Shown one piece after another: positions 55,256 through 64,000 of a DNA stretch of 64,000 bases (position 1 is the stretch's first letter; each line of letters opens with the position of its first letter). The stretch is from assembly GCF_000182925.2 (NCBI RefSeq), contig NC_026506.1:372001-436000 (forward strand), given 5' to 3'. The DNA comes from Neurospora crassa OR74A. Its lineage: Eukaryota; Ascomycota; Sordariomycetes; Sordariales; Sordariaceae. A model generated the notes under the pieces. The model was not told the DNA's origin and did not search any database. It was given only the letters and a program-made list of their open reading frames with translations. Position numbers and translations under genes: made by a program.

Positions 55256-58200
55256 GTCCGAGCAAACAAACAAGTCTACAAACGAAGGCGGTCCCTGAGC
55301 TGCTGATTCAGTCTCGGGGATCACTGTGCCCAACGGAAAGGTTGGGCTTGTGGGCATGATGTAGGTCCCTGCCTTTCCTTCCACATCAGGGCAAACACGA
55401 GCTGACCCAACATGTGTCACAGGAAAATTGTACATCGCCGGGCTACGTACGAGCACAGTCTGTGTGATGGTGACAGTCACACAGGTCTGGTGCCTAGTGT
55501 AGCCTCCGCTCTCAACGAACGGCATATGGTGATTGTTATACTGGTGCGTGAAAGAAAGCACCGGACGAACAATGTTGAACGCCTGCCAGGATATCAAAGA
55601 GAAGGGTGATGATAATGATGATAAAAATATGCGAGAAACGGGTGTGTCCGGTGCGTTGGCCATCAACTGGTTCCAATGGAGACCAAAATTGGTGTGGAAA
55701 AGATATTTGAACATACTACAAAGATGGATATATACAAAGGCAAATGATACTGCTTGGCTCGATATGAGTCTGGCTTTCCCTCCTCTACATCTTGTTTCTT
55801 CTGTTTGCGGCAGCAATGCTGGATGACGATGGTCGCCTGGGAGAGAAGCAGTCATGCCCTGACGACGAAATGACCATGCCCTACTAATGCTTCGCGGCCA
55901 GAATGGGTATGTATAAAAGGCAGATGACCAACCACCTAATGATCCCCCAACTCCATCATCTGGGCTACTTGGCCAGATAACCTGATTCATGGCTTTGCGA
56001 CAATGTTCATTCAGCTTCACTTAGTTCATGAACCGTGTCAGAAGCAGTCCAAACCTCCGACAAAAGCTAGGTCACCACACCTAACCCATCAAGACACTCT
56101 TTCTTCACGAATGAAATCCTCCAACTACGAATAGGTCCGGCCAACATATGTCCGTGACACCGCCTTCTCATCATCCCATATATACGCACAAAAAGCATCC
56201 ACAATAGACGACGCCGACAACGCTTCTGGCTCTGTTGGAAGTGAGGAGGCCAAACATGACTAGCAAAATGCGAGTCTGGACTTCTGCCTTCGCCATCCAA
56301 TTCTTTTCAGGCGATGAGTTGTATAGGGCATAAGAGTGTATAAATTCACCCCTGAGATATTTACCTTATTCACCACCTATTCTCAAATAACTCAACCCAC
56401 CCTGTCTCTCGACAGTGAGCCTGCTCACCCTGAGATTCCATACATAACTCACGGGACTAACACCAACAGCTTCTACAGGAGCGAGAGTAGCGCGACCACC
56501 CAGATCGCTCCACCCGCCGACAACGTGTCGGCAACCGAGCCCCTACGGACCTTACAGCGTCTCGTGGGATCCAAATATGCTGTTTCCCACATCACAGCAT
56601 CGACTCTCAAGACCTATCGAGCCATACCAAGCCAAGTAGAGCAGAGCCGGGCCGAGCCGAGCCGTGACCACCAACTCGTGCTCTATTTTGTTGCTATTCG
56701 TACTTGAGAGAAACAGGCCATACTCGAGACGACACCTCCTCTCCCGAAGACCATGACGGTTCAGACGTTGAGGTTTAGTAGGACTTTATTGAGCCCTCCG
56801 CTTCAGCAACCCCGAGTCCTATATCTCAGAGCCGCTTGCTTTCAATGGGCGGCCATCCCATTTCCAGGCAGGTACGAACAAGCCATTGTAGTGGCGCGAT
56901 CTCGGCCCAACCCAACCAATTCCAATCCCAATTCCAATTCACCCCATCACATACGAGACTGAAAGAGGCGTGGTGTCGTTGGTGCAGGACTGGAGAAGAC
57001 CAGCCTGATCAAGGACTCGGCCCCAAGTAGGTACCTACCTACCTAGCGAATGTAAAAATGCTTCGGAAATTCGGGAAGTGAGGAAGCTATAGTGAGCAGC
57101 GCGGGGGAGGTGGTTGATGAGAAGGATAAGGATGTAGTGGAAGAGCATGGTTTGGAGCGTTGGCTTGGGAGCTGATGGGAAAGGAGCGAACGAACCCCCT
57201 TTCGATTTTGACATTGACGTACCCTAGTCACGCCTTCATACATTCTTCCTTCCTTTAGGTAGATAGTTTACATCAGATTGCCCAGCCCAACCCTTGGTCA
57301 TAATAGATTTCGTCCCGACTAGGGATATTCGTGGTTAGAACAATATGGAGATGAAAAAGTATCAGGTTAGCCGAGTTAGTTAGTTTTTCTTTTCTTTTTT
57401 TTTCCTTTTCTTTTTCTCATTCTTCTCGCGAGGGAGAGAAGGTAGAGGTAGGAAACGCGCTGTGTGCTTGTAGTAGAGGTAGGGAAGGTATAAGAATTTG
57501 GAATCTTTGGGCGTTTACCCCCAGTACCGGGTCAGCTTTTCTTCCTTATCAACCACCACCTGATCCCCAAAAGATGAAGCCCTTGTCCTGCACGAAGCAA
57601 TTCATTTTCATTATCATTTCTTCCAGTGCTGAACGGCAAGTCCTAAAAATCTTGATAATACCTGGCCCTAGCCTATTTGCGCAACTCGGAGTTCATTGAT
57701 TTCACATGCGATTCCACCAGTCCGTGTGACCATGGACTAGAGGTATACAGAAGATAGGGCAGGAGAAGCATACTCGTCGATCACCTTGTCCTTGAATATC
57801 ATGGTTGCTTATTCCTGGTGGTGTATGGATCGGCGAATCAAACATGCTCGAAAACTCCAGAACCGGCGTGCTGGAGGATTGGTGGTCTAGACCGCAAGTG
57901 AACGCGGGTGGGTCTGTTGTTTTTGTCCTTCTCCTTGCACGCGGCTGGGGTGGAGGCAAGGATGGGTTCAACCGCCAGCTGGTCACGGAAGCCATGACGG
58001 AGCAACCCAACTCTGATAAAGAGCTTCGAGCTGCTTAGGGTTCGTTGAACGGGTGGATGTGTGTTATGCGGTAGACACCGATGATTTTGCGCTGGATGGC
58101 ACGCGACTTGTGTGTGTCTGCGCATGTGCCATGACGCTCATCACCTACACCACCAACCCTCAAACTTTTGGCTTCGTTGCCAATCAATCCCTACGACGCC

Positions 58201-58910
58201 GAGGTACCATCGAGGGCTCATTATTAATATCACTACTATCACCATGATTTTTATCATCCTCATCCTCCTCCGTTACAGTAGTTACGACCCTTCAGAGTAT
58301 TCAGCCTTCATCCAAGCGAGCAGCAAACACCACAAAGCCGGATTCCGCTGCTAAGAAATCAACACGGCTCTCACCAAAGACCAAAGACGAGATCCCTGAT
58401 CGTGCCTTTCCTCCCCCTCAGCGCCAGTATTTTTTAAATAGCTACTTCGGTTTTATCGGGCCGGCTCGTGCCCCTCCGACAGACCCAACCCGCGCCTGAA
58501 GCGCTCAAAGAAGGATACTGTTGAGTTGGGGTCGCGCTCCATCGAGCAGCTTTTCAACGCCATCCCTCCTACTATCGCTGCGACTGGGCCCATTTGGGCT
58601 TTGGAGCTTCTGAGCATTTGGTTTGGTGGGTCGTGGCCCTGCAACACAACCCAACATTTTCGAGTCTACACCCATAGCTACCCCAGAAGGGGTCATCGGC
58701 AGCTGGCCAGTGTCAGTCAAGAGAAAGAGCGGAGCAGCTCCAGCCAGTCACTAATTAGATGACGAGGCATTTGGCTGTGTTTACATTCTGACCCTAGAAA
58801 AGATTGGTGCGCGCCCGGCCGTATATGTCGGGTCAGGAACTTGCTCAACCATCTCTGATTCCGAGGAAGACTTTGATTCCTCCAGCTCCGCAGCCTCCCC
58901 TACACCAACC
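55256..58910. other. Gene-poor region, nothing supported
   Basis: About 3.6 kb with short frames on both strands and no recognisable domain. A GTAGGTACCTACCTACCTAG palindromic word lies at about 57,027-57,046 and T/C runs at about 57,386-57,425. A plus-strand piece near 58,500-58,760 (SIEQLFNAIPPTIAATG) looks coding-like but short and isolated. Confidence 0.4.
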
Positions 58911-60640
58911 CTAAACCGTCTTACGGACATCCGAGCCTTTACAACGCTCGTTTGGGAAGCAGGTCTCCAGCAAATATTTAAGTGCCCGTCGAAGCACGAT
59001 AATTTCATCCAGCTTGCCAACGACAAGGACTTCGTGCCGTCTTTCGAGCTTGGCCACCCAGATGGCCTTGTGAAGCCGGGTGTGTCGGGTGAAATCCGGG
59101 AATAAAGGTGCTGTCACCACCGGAACCACAAACACCATTATTAGAGAGTCGCAGGTGTTCTTCTTGTCCAGAGGCATGGACACGCCACTGCAATTGCCCA
59201 ATGGCCAGGTGGTCTTCCCATCTTCTGGAATCCCTCCCATGAAGGTGCACCGGGTGCACTTGGCGCACGGGAAGCGGCTCGCCGGTCGAGTGGAAGCGTT
59301 GACCAACAAGTGCCTTATGTTGGTCACGGAACAACCAGAGGACGCGACCACTACCTTTGGCGCAGAGGATCGTCCAAAAGGCCTTGGCCCTGTTCTGGTA
59401 CGAGGCCTTCAGTTCCTTGCCCAGGACGTGCAGGAGTATCTCCGGGATATTTTCAGATCCTGGGGGTATTGATAGTGGTATCTGTTGACGAGCTCTCTGA
59501 AAGAGGATCGATTGATTCGTTGAGAATCCTCTGGGCCTCTTCACGGGAAGCCTTGGCCGGTGTCACAACTCTTATCTCCTGGACTCTCGCAGGAAGGATC
59601 CTCGTTTGGTTCTCTATCTCGTATATGATGTCAACGGAATGTACCTTCCTAGCTCGGGTGGCGGTTAAGCTGTGCGATACGCTCAAGGAAGGGGTTGTTC
59701 TCGCGGGGAACACGATGGAAGGCACGCGCATCAATGGCGGAGGTGGTGACCTCACCAGCCTCAGGCTCGGGGGTGATGGTGTATCGAGGACTTGGGACGA
59801 GAATGTTATTTGGTAGGGAGACAAGATGAAACGACAGATGCATATCCCTGGGAAATCCTCCGATATGATTGAAGAGACGCGTCGAATCCGTGGTAATTCT
59901 CGGGACTTCAGATGAGTAGCTTGGGTTGGGAAATTTGGGAAGGTCTACGGCCCTCCACACGAGACTTTTTGACTCAAAACCCATTCTCGAATCAACTCAA
60001 GCCTCCTATACGACGTATCGCCTGGGTGGCCCTCCTCCAACTAGAAGTACCGCGCCCAGACGGCAGAGGGCTGCCGCCGACAGGTGCTCGAGTTCTTCGA
60101 GCGGGCGCAGGGGATGCAGCAGCTTTTGCCCTCGGCGGGCATACAGGCGTCGTGGTCTCCCATTGCCATGCACCGGGAGCACCAGGCAAACATAACGCCG
60201 TGAATGGGCGCCTTGGTAAATTTGCGGTTCCCACCGCCACTACCACCCCGAGTCTGGGAAGCCGGAGAGACCGGAGGGGCTATAGCAGGAGCAGGAGGAG
60301 CAGCGAGAACAACAGCAGGCGCGGGCGCTATCCCGTCCAGTCCCTTTTCTGACAACCTATTGACCCAACTATACCACACCCACAGCCGACAAAAAAAAGA
60401 AATCACCAGCAGATCTCTGCTCGGGGGTCGATGGAACCTCGGGGAACCAGTCGATGATCTTGTTGGGCAGCGATGCGGCGAGTTCCAACCAACACAATGT
60501 CTGCTGCTACTGCTGGGGACGACGAGGGTAACAGCTGGTTCAACGCTGGTAACTTGCATGTTTTGAAACCTAGCAGTCACTTGTGTGTCGAGGCAGTGGT
60601 GGTGGCGACGACAATCATCGTGGCGGTCGAGCGGCCACAA
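58911..60640 (-). pseudogene. Cys-rich hypothetical gene relic with frameshifts
   Basis: Minus-strand pieces in several frames look coding. First is a Pro/Ala-rich region (about 60,360-60,260) leading into WCSRCMAMGDHDACMPAEGK and IPCARSKNSSTCRR (60,185-60,070). In another frame come LVSLPNNILVPSPRYTITPE and REEAQRILNESIDPL (59,825-59,480). Further on is a second Cys cluster, RFPCAKCTRCTFMGG followed by LGNCSG (59,270-59,170). The spacing of Cys pairs resembles the C-x2-C...C...C-x2-C motif common in short-lived fungal lineage-specific proteins. At least two frame changes are not explained by obvious introns. I assign no function. An undetected intron set is the alternative to a pseudogene. 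Confidence 0.4.
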
Positions 60641-60826
60641 CGACAGGCATGGTCAAGTACCACCCCAAGCAGACCCAACATCCGTCAAAGGGACCTCAAT
60701 CCTTCTCGTGTTCAGCCCCCTATAAAGCTTCGTTGGGCTTGGGCGCGTTCCTCCGGGATATCTCTGTAGGCTGAAGTTACTGGGTACTTCATCCTGTGGA
60801 TCCCCCTCCTTGATCGCTGGGTAGTG

Positions 60827-61014
60827 ACATTGCGTCGGCGGATGGCCGCGAAAACGTCTTGGCCGACCCCATCTTGGCCATCATCGTCTTAGCCATGATC
60901 GAAAAGATCAATGTCTTCGTTGCCATCGAGTCCCTCGACCAGCTGGGAGATATGATCCCTTTGGCAAGAACCAGTCTTGTTTTCTGGCGCCCTCGCTCCA
61001 AGCGTCGTGAGTAG
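60827..61014 (+). pseudogene. Short coding-like fragment ending at an inverted-repeat element
   Basis: A plus-strand frame reads SDIASADGRENVLADP, then ILAIIVLAMIEKINVFVAIE and LDQLGDMIPLARTSLVFW, ending in a basic RPRSKRRE before a TAG. The T and A of that stop are the first bases of the inverted-repeat element at 61012. The sequence looks like a helix-rich protein end, but no start, splice site or homologue could be supported. Confidence 0.3.
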
Positions 61015-61377
61015 GGGTCGATCTGTATTACCTATAAGCGGTAAAGTAAAGTAATTTCAGTAAAAGTAGCGTAAAAATAGAATCCCTTACCAGATTTACA
61101 GGTCACATGACTGTTTTTCGTCGTTTTATGCCACCAAGGCTAGTAGAGCAATACTAGCAAGTGAAGATGAAAATGACGAAGGTAGAATAAAAGTCGATAA
61201 ATAAAATAGTAGTAGTTGTAGCGATTTACTCTAAAGATTTCTTGTCAGAGATTGATAGGCATACTATGATTCGGGCCGGGTGCACGGACTCTGCGCACGG
61301 ACACTTACATGTCTTACTGTAAGGAAAAGTGTAAAGTAAGGTAAAAGTCCCAGATTTATAGTATCTATCGACCCCTA
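61012..61377. mobile_element. TA-flanked inverted-repeat element, second family (366 bp, MITE-like)
   Basis: Ends are TAGGGGTCGAT at 61012 and ATCGACCCCTA at 61367-61377: an 11-bp perfect terminal inverted repeat including a TA at each end. Inner weaker symmetry includes TTACCAGATTTACAG and its partner near 61,350. No ORF. It differs in sequence from the 600-bp element but shares the TA target, again suggesting a Tc1/mariner-type mobiliser. Confidence 0.7.
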
Positions 61378-61600
61378 GTTGTAAGAGCACAGCCCCTCGT
61401 ATGTGTTCCCACACTCAAACACCTGTACAATCTTGGCGGATGTGTAGTACGGTGGCCCAAGTGTGCCTTGGGTCGTTTATCTAAAAGTTCTAAAAACTTA
61501 AAGTCTAACTAGCTGTAAGCATTAGGCTTGTACTAGGGAGTGGTTTCCAAATCCTTATGCCTAAGATAACTTTGATAAGCCGTCTCCCGCAACGTTACCT

Positions 61601-61670
61601 CAATTCCTATTAACTCCTATTAATTCCTATTGATTCCTATTGATTCCTATTGACTCCTATTGACTCCTAT
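61601..61670. repeat. Seven exact-length 10-bp tandem units
   Basis: Seven consecutive 10-mers of the form YRAYTCCTAT, differing only by transitions at the variable positions. They lie at the boundary between normal and A+T-rich DNA. Confidence 0.85.
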
Positions 61671-61755
61671 TATTTTACTGCTTCATTACTTTATTGTTTT
61701 ATTACTTTATTGCTTCATTGCTTCATTACTTCATTGCTTTATTATTTTATTGCTA
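61671..61755. repeat. TTTATTACTTTATTGCTTCATTG-type minisatellite
   Basis: Follows the 10-bp array directly. It is a mosaic of ATTACTTT, ATTGCTTC and ATTGTTTT 8-mers, about ten units, all derivable from one unit by transitions. Confidence 0.75.
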
Positions 61756-62569
61756 TTAGGAGGCTAAGAACTCGTATACAGAAGCACCTCAGCGGCTACT
61801 ACTCCCCTTCGTCAACCGACGCATAGGATTACTAACGATAACGCTTATATTGGGTTGGGTTCGCGGGAAGGATAATCCAGTACTGCGCCGAAGCGTTAGA
61901 CTAGTACGAGGCTCTATAATACTCGTTAGCGGATAAATAAAGTTTGTATAAATATAAAAGAGGCTTAACGAAGCGTAGTTTATTATAGTCGGTAGCTATT
62001 AATATATCTTTAAATTAACCCCTAACTTACTATCCCCTACGTATAGCCACGACCGTAGTCACCTTAACCTACCTTTCGCCTACGTTCTTAACAAATTAAT
62101 AGCTTTTCCTCCAGGAATTAAACCAGTACTATTAAAATATACATACGTAGCGGCTAGTTTATCTCTTGTACCGCCGAAGCTATTCCTCGCCCCTCTCGTA
62201 CTATTATTCTTATAATTATTATAATTAAAATAATTTAGCCCCCTCTACTTTTATTATAATAATACTAGCCTACTATAGAGTCTATTGAAAAAGATAATAA
62301 TGAAGATTACCCTCTTACGCCGCCCCGGATTCCTTAATTATACCCCTAGATTTTAGAAGTTAATAAGCTTATATATAAGCAATAATTATTCGAATTTTAA
62401 TTCGCTATAATTAAATTCCTCCTTAATTATCTCCCCTTATATATATTTTAATAGGAGTAGTTCGCTTTCGTAGGCTTTACTGAATAAGATTCGGTAGGAA
62501 ATTACCCTCCTATTCCCGCCGAATTCCGTTACTAAGACTATTTCTTTTATAATTAAATTCGTATTTTTA

Positions 62570-64000
62570 CTATACTTCTCCTTACTACCCCTTCGTCGGT
62601 AGCCGCCGCCGTAACTACTCCTTTACTAACTATAACTACGCCGGCCTATATTAAATACCGTCCTAAATATAATATTACTAAATTTACTAGCGAAAGTTTT
62701 TTATAATTATAGAATTACTTTTATAATATCGATATATATTTCTAAGAGTACCCTTATACTTCCCTTTTATTTACTATTAATTATATTAAGGGTAATTCTA
62801 AGAACGTATAAATTAAATATATATTAGCTCTCTATAGTAAATCCGGGTATAATACTATTTATAATACATTTACGTGGAGTAACCTCTATATTTTCTTGGA
62901 AATTGAATATAATAGTAATATTTAAATTATTAAATAATTTACTCTTAATAAATTCGAATGTATATAGTAAAGTATTTTAGAAACCGTTTATAATTTCTAT
63001 AACTGCTATTATATTAAAAAATTTAATTTATTGTATAATTAATTAGAATATACTCAGGTCGTTATTTAAATTAATTAGTTACGCCCCCTTTTTAAATAAA
63101 GTATCCTTTTAACGGTTAGTATTAATATAATAAATAAAGTAATAGCGTACGTAAAATAGTTAGAAGGCTTAGAGAGTATTAAACTATTTATATTATATTA
63201 CTAAAATTAAATATCTTTAGGGTATATTCTATTATTTTCTTCGTTTTTATACCCTTTTATTTCCTCTTCGAATATTCCTTCTTAATTATCCTGTAGTAAT
63301 AATCCTTCCGATTTTCCCCGTCGCCCCCTTACTATTTTCTAAATAAACCCTAATCTTATTTATTCCCTTTATTATTAGAAAGGCTATATATATAGTTAGT
63401 ATACCTAATTAAAATTACTAAATACTTACTACGAATATAGTATAACGGGCTATTTTATAGTAACGTACCCGAACCGAGCCTATTATAATTATAATTAAGT
63501 TGGCTATTTAGTACGGAATTACTTTATCCCTATAGGTATTTCTTTATACGGAGCGAATATTAAACTAATTGTAGTTAGAGTAGCAGTTATAATTATTTAA
63601 AATAATATAGGTAAATTATAAATATATTTAGAAATAAAGTTATTAGTAAGGATTTATAGAGATTGGCGGAGTATATAAGGGTTAATAAATTTGGGTATAG
63701 AATTAAATTTAATTAGTAGGTATCTACTCCTATTAGATGTAAAAATTAATCCGGTACCCTATTATTTTATTAATTTCTCCTTTCGGCTTATTCTTATATA
63801 TAGTATAATTATTTATTTTATTAAAATATATAACTTTTATAGTATTAAGTAGACGAAGCGAATTACTTTTACTATAGTTAAATCCCCGGCTATAAAAATT
63901 ATTTTCGGTTACCCCTAACTTTATAAGTAGAATTTCAATATTAATTAGCAGCAATAATCGTTTTAATTTCGTATTAAGGTTAGCAATCTCGTATTGAATA
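62570..64000 (+). pseudogene. Ty3/gypsy Gag-protease frame, RIP-degraded, runs off the window
   Basis: A single plus-strand frame is coherent from about 62,570 (TTPSSVAAAVTTP) to the window end. It is broken only by TAA/TAG stops standing where Gln is expected. Gag core: NYFYNIDIYF and SKSGYNTIYNTFTWSNLY. At 63481-63522 a zinc knuckle reads YYNYN-stop-VGYLVRNY where C-x2-C-x4-H-x4-C is expected; all four ligands are now Tyr. The protease follows at 63682 with LINLGIELNLISRYLLLL, where LIDSGAELNLIS is the family form. RT and the LTRs lie outside. Not the same sequence as the gypsy element at 10-18 kb. Confidence 0.82.

Larger units (their letters stand above)
61378..62569. other. Transition into the right A+T-rich flank
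   Basis: Composition falls from balanced to strongly A+T-rich between about 61.6 and 61.9 kb. The simple-sequence arrays listed separately lie at the transition. No gene seen. Confidence 0.5.

Noticed and set aside
54644-56020. 458-codon antisense ORF over the OPI3-type gene
   Set aside because: Overlaps the well-supported sense gene and its introns; no recognisable domain in the translation.
1-64000. CRISPR array or prokaryotic operon
   Set aside because: Spliceosomal introns, RIP and eukaryotic retrotransposons throughout; no regularly spaced direct repeats with unique spacers.

Overview
The window looks like a filamentous ascomycete chromosome, most likely Neurospora or a close Sordariaceae relative. 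The intact cyanide hydratase at 49.2-50.5 kb closely matches what I recall of the Neurospora crassa enzyme. Introns are short (about 40-105 bp) with GTRNGT donors and CTRAC-type branch sites. Transposon relics carry the mark of RIP (repeat-induced point mutation): Gln codons turned into TAA/TAG and Cys/His codons into Tyr, each explained by a C:G to T:A change.

The layout is an A+T-rich, RIP-degraded left flank (1 to about 21.1 kb), a balanced-composition gene segment (about 22-61 kb), and a second RIP-degraded flank (about 61.4-64 kb). The left flank holds a Ty1/copia gag-pol open up to a sequencing gap (minus strand, 2-4.7 kb) with an unusual hairpin-filled leader. It also holds a Tad-like LINE ORF1 whose frame is broken by two nested insertions, and a second, partial copia element (18.7-21.1 kb, minus). 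The two insertions in the LINE are a TA-flanked inverted-repeat element and an 8.2 kb Ty3/gypsy element with 233-bp LTRs. Computed removal of the insertions, leaving one target-site copy, restores the host frame in every case tested, so the order of events can be read. The inverted-repeat element occurs twice and carries RNA polymerase III-like A and B boxes followed by a T5 run.

The gene segment contains, in order: a small membrane-anchored unknown protein (-); a GH71 alpha-1,3-glucanase with a C-terminal frameshift (+); a 2,109-residue multi-membrane protein with a very long repeat-bearing tail (-); an FMN-binding split-barrel NimA-like protein (+); a DMATS-type aromatic prenyltransferase (+); a HET-domain protein (-); a class I methyltransferase (+); a decayed NACHT/STAND NTPase relic (+); cyanide hydratase (+); a membrane-anchored spermidine-synthase-like protein (-); and the phospholipid methyltransferase of the OPI3/chol-2 type (+). 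Between 55.3 and 61 kb there is only a Cys-rich, frameshifted gene relic and a 366-bp TA-flanked inverted-repeat element at the edge of the right flank. The right flank holds a gypsy gag-protease read in one frame for about 1.35 kb, broken only by RIP-type stops.

The genes do not form an obvious operon-like or secondary-metabolite unit. The FMN-binding protein and the prenyltransferase are adjacent and co-directional, but no core synthase is present. Exon structures were worked out by hand; the sums of exon lengths are multiples of three for every gene listed as intact.
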